In this document: piece by piece, positions 1 to 6,849 of the stretch
How positions within the stretch are numbered: position 1 is the first letter of the stretch
How the letters are laid out: every line of letters begins with the position of its first letter
Assembly (NCBI GenBank): GCA_003660485.1
Contig: QMUI01000012.1
Span: forward strand, 1-11,386
Source: Thermococci archaeon
GTDB lineage: Archaea; Methanobacteriota_B; Thermococci; Thermococcales; Thermococcaceae
Direction: 5' to 3'
DNA length: 11,386 nt
Notes under the pieces: model-generated
What the model was told of the DNA's origin: nothing
The model's database searches: none
Seen by the model: only the letters and a program-made list of their open reading frames with translations
Translations under genes and position numbers: made by a program

Positions 1-557
1 ATTAATGCTAATGCTGACGCACTTGCCATTGAGTCTGGGTCTGGATTATCATGCATCACAATTAATAGAGTATCTGTTCTCTCTTTTATCTCGTTAAGCT
101 TGTTTAGTAGCTTCCTTGCATTTTTAACTTCACCAACTTTTTCTATCGTTTCAACAACTGCTCTAACTATTGCAGTTCTTGGATTTATTATATAGTCAAT
201 CTTAACTTCCGTCTCATACTGTTCCTTCAAGACATTCTCTATATCTTCAACGGAGACATCCTCGGGCAGTATGACAAGAACTGAGACATCTTTATTGTTA
301 CTTCTAATGACATGGAGCGTTTTTGCTATTGTCTGGACGTCAGTAGTAGTTATTATAACTAAATCCGCTCTCTCGATATGTGCTTTAAGAAGTGTAGCTG
401 TGTAAGAAAAGTCACCTTGAACAACTTGAAGTCCACTTTCAGCTAGTGTTTGAGCTCTAATCATATCTTTTTCTATAACAGTTACGTCAAACTCTCCCAT
501 GAGGGCTTCGGCAATGGCTCTTCCTAATACTCCACCACCGAGGACGAGGACCTTCAT
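1..557 (-). CDS. TrkA-N / DHH phosphoesterase fusion protein (5' part only)
   Basis: The frame is open from an ATG at 555-557 to the window edge, giving 185 codons, so the 3' end lies outside. An AGGTGGG ribosome binding site sits a few bases upstream of the ATG. Residues 1-16 form a beta strand and a glycine-rich nucleotide loop (LVLGGGVLGRAIA), and an acidic residue ends the second strand (VTVIEKD), as in RCK/TrkA-N Rossmann domains that bind NAD(H) or other nucleotides. After about 140 residues of this domain, residues 171-179 read NPDPDSMAS, the first metal-binding motif of DHH-family phosphoesterases. The family role is therefore probably a nucleotide-sensing domain joined to a phosphoesterase that may cleave small phosphodiesters or cyclic dinucleotides; this is inference, because the DHH and DHHA1 motifs are off-window. 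A plain TrkA potassium-uptake regulator is less likely, given the DHH motif. Confidence 0.85.
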   Translation of the reverse strand, partial: MKVLVLGGGVLGRAIAEALMGEFDVTVIEKDMIRAQTLAESGLQVVQGDFSYTATLLKAHIERADLVIITTTDVQTIAKTLHVIRSNNKDVSVLVILPEDVSVEDIENVLKEQYETEVKIDYIINPRTAIVRAVVETIEKVGEVKNARKLLNKLNEIKERTDTLLIVMHDNPDPDSMASASALAL

Positions 558-681
558 GACTGCCCACCTAGGCCAATAATGTTTAAATATGACCCTCTAA
601 TCTAATGTATTTAAATGCATGTCCCTAGACTAACCTAAAACATGCTGAGGGTGGACATATATATACCTAATGGTGAGGGAT
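558..681. promoter_or_regulatory. Divergent promoter region with palindromic TATA box
   Basis: This gap separates the divergent TrkA-N/DHH gene and the coiled-coil gene. A perfect palindrome ATTTAAAT lies at 609-616. Read on the plus strand it would start RNA near 637, giving a leader of about 45 bases before the ATG at 682. Read on the minus strand it would start RNA near 587, giving a leader of about 30 bases before the ATG at 557. A second AT box (TTTAAATA, about 581-588) is too close to the minus-strand gene to serve it well. A run of alternating AT at about 657-667 is too close to 682 to be the plus-strand TATA box. Start positions are estimated from the usual archaeal spacing of about 25 bases, not measured. 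Confidence 0.45.
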
Positions 682-2388
682 ATGGAAATACCTGAGATCA
701 AACCTTCCATTGAAAATACTGTATGTCTCTCGGGAAATGAAGTTCTTAGCACTCTTGGAGATCTCTTAAATTCCCCTAATGTCAGGGGAGTATATGCTAA
801 GATATTTGGCAAGGATGAGAAAGAAAGTTACATTATAGAAATACTCGCTGATAAATTAAGACTCTTGGCAATTGAGGGCACCTACATTCAAAAGAAAGAG
901 AAAGTATATGGTGAGGAAGCTATCAGGAAACTTGCAGAGCTTGCAGATATACCCCTAATAGTAACCGCTTACGCTCTGGATGACAAGATGTTTAAGCTTG
1001 TTTTGGCAAACAACATTGATGTATATTCAAGAACTCCCGCAGTTCCCCTTTCTGAAGTCTTTAAAAAGAGGGCAAAAGAAACTATTGAAGAAGCTATTAC
1101 CGAGGCTAGAGAGGAAAAAGAAGAGGAAATAAAGCAGATAACTAAGAAAGCTGAGGAGATCAAAGAAGAAAAGAAGGATATCAAAAAGCCTGAAGTAAAA
1201 GAAGAGATTGTCCTAGATATTAGAGGGAGGGATAATGCGGAAATCCCTGAGGACCTTAAGAGAAGGGTTGAGGATGCATTGAAGGACTATGTGAGGATAA
1301 TAAAAGCAGACATATCTTCTAATATCCCAGGAGCTCAACTTAAATCTGTGAGAATTGAAGGAGAAGTTGGAGAAGGAACACTTTACATGGTGGGAGAGTT
1401 TTACATAGTGGCAGAAAACGGAGATCCTGAGATAATGAAGAGGAAAGGTCTATTTTTACTCCACAAACACGTACCTAAAATCGGGAGGTCTACTAACTTA
1501 AAACCGATAATTAGGGAGTTTAAGTTAAATGTTGTTGTTGGAGGAGAAATAGCGTCTATGGAAGCCAGGGAGAGGGAAGATGTGACATTGTGGAAGCTAA
1601 CTCGGCCTCCAACAGCTCAATTAGCTCCAAACTTGTACCTCACAGTGGATCCAAAATTTAGACAGTACTTTGTTGGTTTTGCAAGAACATTATTAAAGGA
1701 AATTGAAGATGAGGGAGTGGTTGTTGACAAACTGGAAATAGAGACTCTTGGTGGAGTAAAAGAATTTGAAATAAACATACATCTTGAAGGAAAATCCAGG
1801 GATATTGATGGCCCTATGCTACAGGCAAGGCTTCTTGGCCTGGCCAAGAGGCATGCTTCGGAGCTAACTAAGATCGTTGGAAAGTATGTTTGGATAAATC
1901 GTGTAGATGTTGCTTTAACTAAGCCACTTGAGCAAGAATTCTCAGCTAAGGCAACGGAATTACTTAAGAAGAAAGAAGAAATAGAAAAAGAAGTAGAAAA
2001 AATGCTAAAAGAAGCAGGAATAGAGGAGCTAAGTTACCTCTTGGAAGATAAGAAAAAAGAAATGGAAAAGACAATTATAGCATCTAGGATTAATTCTGCA
2101 GTCCAGGATTTGAAGCAAAAGATGCAAGATGAACTAAAAGCAATACCAAGAGCGAATTTAAGGTGGCTTAAGGTCAACTATGAGGTTAATGGAAACGTCA
2201 TAGAGGTGCTAATTGAGGCTAGCCTTGCTAAACTTGAAGAGGAAGGGTTGTTTGGGGTATTGGTAGGTATCAGTGATGAGGAAATAAGGAGAAGGGCTAC
2301 CGAGATAATTACAAGGATTCTTAGAGAGGTTTCGCGGGAGCACCAGGTGCAGATAAGGATAAAGAGGCTCAATATACTCGTTAGGTGA
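682..2388 (+). CDS. Coiled-coil protein of unknown function (possibly DUF2226 family)
   Basis: The product has about 568 residues. I place the start at the ATG at 682 because GGTGAGGGA directly precedes it with proper spacing; the in-frame ATG at 670 would have to use a site 14 bases away and overlaps this one. There is no signal peptide or membrane segment. The first roughly 130 residues form a mixed alpha/beta domain resembling the archaeal domain of unknown function DUF2226; that match is from memory and unverified. A highly charged helical stretch follows (about residues 130-180), then a beta-rich domain, a second long Lys/Glu-rich helix (about 425-495) and a last alpha/beta unit. Two or three segments share a strand-strand-helix-strand rhythm ending in basic-hydrophobic strands (INRVDVAL, IKRLNILVR), suggesting internal repeats. 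It is convergent with the PP-loop gene, with 45 bases between their ends. Function unknown; probably cytoplasmic. Confidence 0.85.
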   Translation: MEIPEIKPSIENTVCLSGNEVLSTLGDLLNSPNVRGVYAKIFGKDEKESYIIEILADKLRLLAIEGTYIQKKEKVYGEEAIRKLAELADIPLIVTAYALDDKMFKLVLANNIDVYSRTPAVPLSEVFKKRAKETIEEAITEAREEKEEEIKQITKKAEEIKEEKKDIKKPEVKEEIVLDIRGRDNAEIPEDLKRRVEDALKDYVRIIKADISSNIPGAQLKSVRIEGEVGEGTLYMVGEFYIVAENGDPEIMKRKGLFLLHKHVPKIGRSTNLKPIIREFKLNVVVGGEIASMEAREREDVTLWKLTRPPTAQLAPNLYLTVDPKFRQYFVGFARTLLKEIEDEGVVVDKLEIETLGGVKEFEINIHLEGKSRDIDGPMLQARLLGLAKRHASELTKIVGKYVWINRVDVALTKPLEQEFSAKATELLKKKEEIEKEVEKMLKEAGIEELSYLLEDKKKEMEKTIIASRINSAVQDLKQKMQDELKAIPRANLRWLKVNYEVNGNVIEVLIEASLAKLEEEGLFGVLVGISDEEIRRRATEIITRILREVSREHQVQIRIKRLNILVR

Positions 2389-2433
2389 TCAGCACTCAAG
2401 ATCCTCATCACGACTCAGAACCTGCCGAGGTCA

Positions 2434-3033
2434 TCATCTCAGCCCAACGACCCTTGATTGAATGTGCCTTGGAGGAAAAATATCCCTGGGGTTTATCCCT
2501 TTTTTCCTTAATGCGTATCTTAATTCAGTCTCATAATCACCCTTTTCAAGCTTTTCGCTTTCTTCTTCCTTCACAATAAATATCTCGCTGACGAGCTCTC
2601 TTATTGTTTTGTATCCAAGCCCCAGGAGAGGCCTTATATATGCAACGTTGAACTTATCCTCAAGAGAGCGAGCCTTTCCAAGGTCTAAAAATGGAACTCT
2701 ATCATCCCTTCTAGTACCATCGCTTATTCTCTCAACATCTTCCCTAGAGGCTATCAGCTATAAAGCCTTCTCATGGATGTACTGGATTGCCCTTCCTGGC
2801 CTTCTATCCTCGATACACATTCTGACTGCCTCCTCTAGGACTTCTCTGGGGGCTTTAACTACCTCATGATCGAATCCTAGGATCTCCGCAGTTTCTCTCG
2901 CGAACTTCCAGTTGTCGAGGAGGCCGAAGGTTATTGTTACGAGCTTAACTTCATATCCCATCCTTGAAAGCATCCACGCTGCCAGTGAAGAATCCTTACC
3001 CCCGCTAAACAGGTGGTAAACCTCCCTCATCAT
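2434..3033 (-). pseudogene. PP-loop ATPase (alpha-hydrolase superfamily) interrupted by in-frame TAG
   Basis: Read from ATG 3031-3033, the frame codes 91 residues, meets TAG at 2758-2760, and continues in the same frame for 107 further residues to a TGA at 2434-2436. Without the TAG it would be a normal 199-residue protein. Residues 10-16 are the PP-loop SGGKDSS, which binds ATP and adenylates a substrate in N-type ATP pyrophosphatases. The part after the stop is also protein-like (ISDGTRRDDRVPF, YIRPLLGLGYKTIREL) and is expected for this archaeal family, which has been linked by similarity to tRNA-thiolation enzymes (COG2117-like, from memory). The downstream part has no ATG or TTG and only one late in-frame GTG, so it is unlikely to be made separately. 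The start is chosen because AAAGGT precedes the two adjacent ATGs (3033, 3030) and the family begins just before the PP-loop; an ATG at 3108 would add 25 unlikely residues. Nonsense mutation, sequencing error and readthrough all remain possible. Confidence 0.8.
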
Positions 3034-3081
3034 GCTCAAACCTTTCGCCCTCGCAATAAAGAAATTACCCTTGCAAAAGTC

Positions 3082-3126
3082 GGGATAAAATGTCCAGAAC
3101 CTTGACATTTAGCAACACTTAAATAC
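3082..3126. promoter_or_regulatory. Divergent promoters for PP-loop gene and mcmA2
   Basis: CTTAAATAC at 3118-3126 is a good plus-strand TATA box. The predicted RNA start near 3148 leaves a short leader carrying the GGTGGG site of mcmA2. On the minus strand, ATTTTAT (complement of 3085-3091) would start RNA near 3060, about 27 bases before the PP-loop ATG at 3033. This supports the shorter start of that gene. Positions are by inspection only. Confidence 0.45.
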
Positions 3127-3160
3127 TATTTCATGGAAATGAAAATTGTGGGTGGGAAAA

Positions 3161-3592
3161 ATGGTTGAGAGGTCGAAGGTGAGGGTTCTCATAGCCAAGC
3201 CAGGTCTTGATGGTCACGATAGGGGTGCAAAGGTCGTTGCAAGGGCGTTAAGGGATGCAGGTTATGAGGTTATATACACGGGAATAAGACAGACCCCAGA
3301 ACAGATAGTTGAAGCCGTAGTTGAGGAGGACATAGATGTTCTTGGTATAAGCATACTCTCAGGAGCTCACATGGTTTTAATCCCGAAGATATTAAAATTG
3401 CTTGAGGAAAGGGGGATAAAGCCAAATGAGGATATACTGATAGTTGCTGGTGGGATAATCCCTCCAGATGATGCTGAAGAGCTTAAGAAAATGGGTGTAG
3501 CTGAGGTCTTTGGCCCGGGAACTCCTCTCCAAGCAATAATTGAATTTATAGACAAGAATGTTGAGAAGCTCAAGAAGTTTCACCCAAGCTAA
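3161..3592 (+). CDS. mcmA2: Methylmalonyl-CoA mutase, cobalamin-binding small subunit
   Basis: The 143-residue protein is the stand-alone B12-binding half of methylmalonyl-CoA mutase, which interconverts succinyl-CoA and (R)-methylmalonyl-CoA with adenosylcobalamin. The family motifs are all present: DxHxxG as D17-G-H19-D-R-G22 (His19 is the lower cobalt ligand), SxL at S64-L66, and the GG pair at 97-98 that cradles the nucleotide tail of the cofactor. Length fits the split archaeal subunit; bacterial mutases carry this domain fused to the TIM-barrel half. ATG at 3161 is chosen because GGTGGG ends four bases before it; a TTG at 3146 in frame is upstream of the predicted leader. It is followed by meaB and mce, matching pathway logic. 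The catalytic large subunit is absent here and must be encoded elsewhere. Alternative: a small subunit of a related B12 mutase such as isobutyryl-CoA mutase; the MeaB and epimerase neighbours favour methylmalonyl-CoA. Confidence 0.95.
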   Translation: MVERSKVRVLIAKPGLDGHDRGAKVVARALRDAGYEVIYTGIRQTPEQIVEAVVEEDIDVLGISILSGAHMVLIPKILKLLEERGIKPNEDILIVAGGIIPPDDAEELKKMGVAEVFGPGTPLQAIIEFIDKNVEKLKKFHPS

Positions 3593-3593
3593 C

Positions 3594-3630
3594 TTTATAT
3601 TTTATAACTTTGGATAATTTCTCCAGTGAT
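3594..3630 (+). promoter_or_regulatory. Possible internal promoter for meaB-mce
   Basis: The 43-base gap between mcmA2 and meaB begins, one base after the mcmA2 stop, with a TTTATATTTTATA tract (3594-3606). At usual archaeal spacing this would start RNA near 3625, just before the GTGAT ribosome binding site at 3626-3630 and the meaB ATG at 3636. The same T-rich tract could also act as a terminator for mcmA2. Either reading suggests meaB-mce can be transcribed separately from mcmA2. Confidence 0.35.
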
Positions 3631-3635
3631 TAACC

Positions 3636-4583
3636 ATGATAGACGAGCTAATTGAAAGGTTAAAGAAAGGGGATAGAAAAGCAGTTGCTAGGCTTATCAC
3701 CCTCGTTGAGAATGAGGAAGGGAAGGCAAGGGAAATAGTAAAGAGGATATATCCCCTAACTGGCAATGCTTACATAGTTGGTATTACTGGCCCTCCTGGG
3801 GCTGGAAAATCATCTCTTCTTGATAAGCTGATAAGAGAAGCTAGAAGGGAAGGCCTCATAGTTGGAGTCATAGCCGTCGATCCAACATCCCCCTTTACGG
3901 GTGGGGCACTTCTCGGTGATAGGATTAGAATGCAAAGACATGCTACGGATCCTGGGGTCTTCATAAGGAGCATGGCTACTCGTGGCTCCTTGGGAGGGCT
4001 TGCAAAGGCCACGAACGATGCGATAAAAGTATTGGATGCTTACGGCTGTGATATCATATTTGTTGAAACCGTTGGAGTTGGGCAGGTTGAAGTGGATATC
4101 GTTAAGACTGCCGATACGGTTGTTTTAGTTACCGTTCCAGGCCTTGGAGATGACGTTCAGGCAATAAAAGCCGGATTAATGGAGATAGCGGATATACTCG
4201 TGATTAATAAGGCCGATAGGGAAGGAGCAGATGCTACGTACTTTGAGCTCTCCCTTACCTTGGACTTTGAGGCCGAGAAGTGGGAGAGGCTTGGTTGGAG
4301 ACCTCCGATAATTGAGACAATTGCAACTACCGGTAAGGGAGTGAAGGAGCTCTGGGAGAAGATTAAGGAGCACAAGAAGTATTTAGAGTCTTCAGGAAGA
4401 CTTGAGGAGAAGAGGAGATTCAGGATTGAGGAGGAGATAAAGACTATAGCTTCAGGAATAATAGCGAGTAAGGTTGAAGCTTCGATAAAGGAGGGGGAGC
4501 TTGAGGATCTAATAAGGGATGTCTTGGCTAAAAGGATTGATCCTTACACTGCCGCGGATCGGATAATTAAGGAGGTGATGTAG
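3636..4583 (+). CDS. meaB: MeaB/ArgK-type G3E GTPase, chaperone of methylmalonyl-CoA mutase
   Basis: The 315-residue protein is a P-loop GTPase of the MeaB (human MMAA) family, which gates loading and exchange of adenosylcobalamin on methylmalonyl-CoA mutase and protects the enzyme from inactivation. Visible motifs are Walker A GPPGAGKS at 52-59, the metal-binding and switch region DPTSPFTGGALLGDRIRM around 82-99, the ETVGVGQ switch at 144-150, and the base-specificity motif NKAD at 191-194, which marks it as a GTPase. The C-terminal 75 residues are helical, matching the dimerisation arm of the family. Length is normal for MeaB. The ATG follows GTGAT by five bases. Its stop codon directly abuts the epimerase start, indicating translational coupling. 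The old name ArgK (arginine transport kinase) is historical and not supported by this context. Confidence 0.95.
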   Translation: MIDELIERLKKGDRKAVARLITLVENEEGKAREIVKRIYPLTGNAYIVGITGPPGAGKSSLLDKLIREARREGLIVGVIAVDPTSPFTGGALLGDRIRMQRHATDPGVFIRSMATRGSLGGLAKATNDAIKVLDAYGCDIIFVETVGVGQVEVDIVKTADTVVLVTVPGLGDDVQAIKAGLMEIADILVINKADREGADATYFELSLTLDFEAEKWERLGWRPPIIETIATTGKGVKELWEKIKEHKKYLESSGRLEEKRRFRIEEEIKTIASGIIASKVEASIKEGELEDLIRDVLAKRIDPYTAADRIIKEVM

Positions 4584-4985
4584 ATGTTCAAGAAGATAGA
4601 CCACGTAGGAATTGCTGTTAAGAACCTTGATGAGGCGATAAAGGTTTGGGAGGGCTTGGGTTTTAAGGTTGAGGAGGTTGAGGAGGTTCCTGACCAGAAA
4701 GTTAAGGTGGCAGTTATAAAAGTTGGAGAGAGCAGGATTGAGCTTTTAGAGGCGACAAGTGAAGATTCTCCGATAGCTAAGTTCATCGAGAAGAGGGGAG
4801 AGGGGATACATCACTTGGCAATTGGAGTGGAGAATATAGAGGCCAAGCTTGAAGAGTTGAAGGAGAAGGGCTACAGGCTTATCGATGAAAAGCCAAGAAT
4901 TGGAGCGGGAGGCGCAAAGATAGCCTTTGTTCACCCTAAGAGTGTTACTGGAGTACTGTTAGAGTTGTGTGAAAGAAAAGAATGA
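4584..4985 (+). CDS. mce: Methylmalonyl-CoA epimerase
   Basis: The 133-residue protein belongs to the vicinal-oxygen-chelate (glyoxalase) fold and interconverts (S)- and (R)-methylmalonyl-CoA, feeding the mutase encoded upstream. Two beta-alpha-beta-beta-beta halves are visible: residues 4-60, beginning IDHVGIAV, and 75-130, beginning IHHLAIGV. Metal ligands are likely H7, E54 (in IELLE), the second His of HH (77) and E128 (in LLEL), fitting the metal-ligand pattern of the family. Length is typical. The ATG lies immediately after the meaB TAG with no spacer; the ribosome binding site GGAGGTGAT is inside the end of meaB, so the two are almost certainly co-translated. Its TGA is immediately followed by the opposing stop codon of the minus-strand gene at 4986. 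Another VOC lyase or dioxygenase is conceivable from fold alone, but operon context makes the epimerase call strong. Confidence 0.93.
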   Translation: MFKKIDHVGIAVKNLDEAIKVWEGLGFKVEEVEEVPDQKVKVAVIKVGESRIELLEATSEDSPIAKFIEKRGEGIHHLAIGVENIEAKLEELKEKGYRLIDEKPRIGAGGAKIAFVHPKSVTGVLLELCERKE

Positions 4986-5267
4986 CTATTCTTCCTTATT
5001 TCTCTTTACGTAGGGCTTTCCAATGGCTATCGTGAAGCCCTTAAATGAGTCATCTTTCCTGTGGAACTCCATGGCTAGGGGCAAGTCGTGCTTTTCACTC
5101 ACGACTATCCTTATCAGCCTGGCCCTCGGATGGTTGTCGAGGTAGCTTTCCTTTAGAGAATCATAATCATCAAGGGCCTTCCCTATCTCCTCTTTGTTCA
5201 TCTCGTAGATTTCTCTCGAGTATGGACTGTGCTCCTTTATCTCTCTGATAGCCTTCTTCTTGTCCAA
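4986..5267 (-). CDS. Small charged protein of unknown function downstream of phosphoribosyltransferase
   Basis: This 93-residue protein starts at a TTG (5265-5267); a GGTGTGA ribosome binding site overlaps the TGA of the upstream phosphoribosyltransferase gene, only three bases lie between that stop and the TTG, and no better ATG is available. The tight spacing implies co-transcription and probably translational coupling. The sequence is hydrophilic, with no membrane segment, signal or cysteine pair: an N-terminal helical half rich in Lys and Glu (about 1-42), then a beta-rich half containing ARLIRIVVSEKH and GFTIAIGKPYVKR. I do not recognise a family. The coding quality (amino-acid make-up like its neighbours, good start site, exact packing against flanking genes) argues that it is real. 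A role alongside purine salvage is suggested only by position. Confidence 0.7.
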   Translation of the reverse strand: MDKKKAIREIKEHSPYSREIYEMNKEEIGKALDDYDSLKESYLDNHPRARLIRIVVSEKHDLPLAMEFHRKDDSFKGFTIAIGKPYVKRNKEE

Positions 5268-5270
5268 AGT

Positions 5271-5918
5271 TCACACCTTGACCCAGAAGCCGTTCTCGAA
5301 CTTAAAAATGTTCCTCTTCTCGGCCATCCTCAGGGCTTCTTCAAGTCTCTCTTTAGGAACTTCAATGCCGTGGAGTTGCTTGAACAGCTCTATAATTTCA
5401 TCCGTTGTCAGCTTGTCCTTTTCCTCGAACAGGTTGTTAGTTAAGTTTATCATGTCCTCAACGAAGTTCCACGGGAATATTATCCAGGCCCAGTCAATGT
5501 CTTTAGCGTAGTAATCCGGAACGAACTTTGAGCCTTTTATGTTTAGGAGTGTGGCCGTCCTTATCTCTGCGGGGTTTCTGGTCTTCATGTACTCGTAGGC
5601 TAAGCTCATGCTCTCTCCAGTGTCGGTGATATCATCAACCACTAAAACTTTCTTCCCCTCGAAGTCGTACTGTGCCCCGTACTTGAGTCTCGCCCTGCCA
5701 TCAGGGGTCGCTGTTATCCCCCAGTGTTCAACTTTTATGCTTACGAGATCCTTAACGCCGAGATAGTCACAGTAGAGCCTCGCAGCTATCCATCCTCCCC
5801 TTGCGAGGCCAACTATAACGTCCGGCATCCATCCGCTCTCTAAAACCTTCCATGCTCCAGCCTTGGCCCACTCTTCTATATCCTCCCAAGAAGCGAGGTA
5901 TGCTGGAAACGACTTCAT
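5271..5918 (-). CDS. Purine (xanthine-guanine type) phosphoribosyltransferase
   Basis: This 215-residue type I phosphoribosyltransferase would transfer the ribose-phosphate of PRPP to a purine base in salvage. The PRPP-binding signature VLVVDDITDTGES lies at 91-103, with the paired acidic residues D95-D96 and the TDTGES phosphate loop. The pyrophosphate loop is GLARGG at 37-42. A conserved aromatic-rich stretch near residue 160 (WAWIIFPWNF) may stack on the base. About 60 C-terminal residues form a small helical extension beyond the core. Thermococcales proteins of this COG2236-like type act on xanthine, guanine and hypoxanthine; the exact base preference cannot be read from sequence. The ATG is preceded by GGGAGGG at good distance. 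A TATA box (CTTAAATTT on the minus strand, 5948-5956) lies in the short gap to asnA, so it has its own promoter and probably carries the 93-residue gene along. Confidence 0.88.
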   Translation of the reverse strand: MKSFPAYLASWEDIEEWAKAGAWKVLESGWMPDVIVGLARGGWIAARLYCDYLGVKDLVSIKVEHWGITATPDGRARLKYGAQYDFEGKKVLVVDDITDTGESMSLAYEYMKTRNPAEIRTATLLNIKGSKFVPDYYAKDIDWAWIIFPWNFVEDMINLTNNLFEEKDKLTTDEIIELFKQLHGIEVPKERLEEALRMAEKRNIFKFENGFWVKV

Positions 5919-5943
5919 GGTGTCCCTCCCAAAAGAAGGGAGT

Positions 5944-5966
5944 GAGAAAATTTAAGAATTTTTCTC
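5944..5966 (-). repeat. AT-rich inverted repeat at the asnA stop / phosphoribosyltransferase promoter
   Basis: GAGAAAA (5944-5950) and its reverse complement TTTTCTC (5960-5966) form a perfect 7-base inverted repeat with a 9-base spacer. It begins in the asnA stop codon and includes the TATA box of the phosphoribosyltransferase gene. It could be a weak terminator hairpin for asnA or a protein site over the promoter; in DNA this AT-rich it may also be chance. Confidence 0.35.
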
Positions 5967-6849
5967 AGATAACCGCTGGGATCCCAGGAATCCTGGGGAA
6001 CGGTTGAACTTCTGCAATATGCTTTGCCCCAACTATGAACCTGACGAGCCTCTCAATGCCAATGCCAGCTCCTGCACTCGGCTTTAGCTTTCCAGCCTTT
6101 GCAATCTCAAGGTACGGCCTGAAGGCCTCTTCACTAAGTCCTGCCTGCCTAATCTTTGATATTATCTTTTCATATTCCCACTCCCTCTCACCACCACTTG
6201 AAACTTCACCATAGCCATAGGGGAGCACAAGATCATAGTTTCTCCAGTAGCCGTCAACTTCCCTATCGTAGAACTCTCTCGGTATGTTAACCACCCAGAA
6301 GGGCTCGTCCATCTCTTGACTAGCCTTCTCATCACTTCCAAACTCGTCTAGTATCTCCCTGTAATCAAAGACCTTGAAGTGTCTAGCCTTCGGGAACTCC
6401 CTTCCCGTCCACTCCTCAGCCTTTCTGAAGAGGTCGTGGATTAGTTCTTCAATTAACTTCATAACATCCTTCATCTTCGCGCCTTCAATCTCGAAGTCAA
6501 GCTGTGTGAACTCATAGGCATGCTTTCCATCATCTTTGCTCCTGCTTTCCAGCCTGATGTTTGGCGAGAGTATGAAGATCTTCTTTAGTCCCATGGCTAT
6601 TGCTAGTTGCTTATGAAGTATCATACTATGCGTTAGCCTCATCTTGGTTCCGTAAACTTCCACTTCTGCTGGCTTCATTCCCTCTTCCACTGGATCTGGC
6701 CACAATGGATCAGTTATTGGGCTGAGTATTATTGGGAGGAGCCACTTGAAGCCCTTTCTAACGAAGAAGTCGGTCATGTAATCTAATACTCTAGTTTGGA
6801 GTTCCAATGCTGGGGCGACATTTCTTGACACTATTCTAACTGCATTCAT
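5965..6849 (-). CDS. asnA: Archaeal asparagine synthetase A (AsnRS-derived, no anticodon domain)
   Basis: The 294-residue protein is the catalytic core of a class II aspartyl/asparaginyl-tRNA synthetase without the N-terminal OB-fold anticodon-binding domain. It makes asparagine from aspartate via aspartyl-adenylate, as established for the close Pyrococcus abyssi enzyme. Motif 1 lies in the N-terminal helix and strand up to the proline of LLPIILSP (about 37-44). Motif 2 spans about 91-122, with R99 and E101 (NIRLES) and the TQLDFE strand. Motif 3 is GAGIGIERLVRF at 260-271, with the ATP-binding arginine R267. The region SSGGERE near 217-223 matches the catalytic loop of the aspartate-specific subclass. 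The ATG is preceded by AGGTGGG. Full-length AsnRS is excluded by size. Archaeal tRNA-Asn may still be charged by a separate enzyme elsewhere. An inverted repeat surrounds its start codon and ribosome binding site (see 6840-6877). Confidence 0.93.
   Translation of the reverse strand: MNAVRIVSRNVAPALELQTRVLDYMTDFFVRKGFKWLLPIILSPITDPLWPDPVEEGMKPAEVEVYGTKMRLTHSMILHKQLAIAMGLKKIFILSPNIRLESRSKDDGKHAYEFTQLDFEIEGAKMKDVMKLIEELIHDLFRKAEEWTGREFPKARHFKVFDYREILDEFGSDEKASQEMDEPFWVVNIPREFYDREVDGYWRNYDLVLPYGYGEVSSGGEREWEYEKIISKIRQAGLSEEAFRPYLEIAKAGKLKPSAGAGIGIERLVRFIVGAKHIAEVQPFPRIPGIPAVI

Noticed and set aside
657..667. Alternating ATATATAT tract as TATA box for the coiled-coil gene
   Set aside because: It would start RNA at or beyond the ATG at 682, and the ribosome binding site at 672-680 would be lost; 609-616 fits better.
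2385..2579. Plus-strand open frame after the coiled-coil gene
   Set aside because: It lies opposite the 3' half of the PP-loop ATPase, whose minus-strand frame reads as family-like protein; the plus frame has unrelated composition and no ribosome binding site.
2609..2869. Plus-strand 86-codon frame
   Set aside because: Antisense shadow of the PP-loop gene; Ser/Leu-rich with no recognisable motif.
5926..5942. CTCCC/GGGAG inverted repeat hiding the phosphoribosyltransferase ribosome binding site
   Set aside because: Only 5-base arms, and the outer arm is probably upstream of the predicted transcript start.
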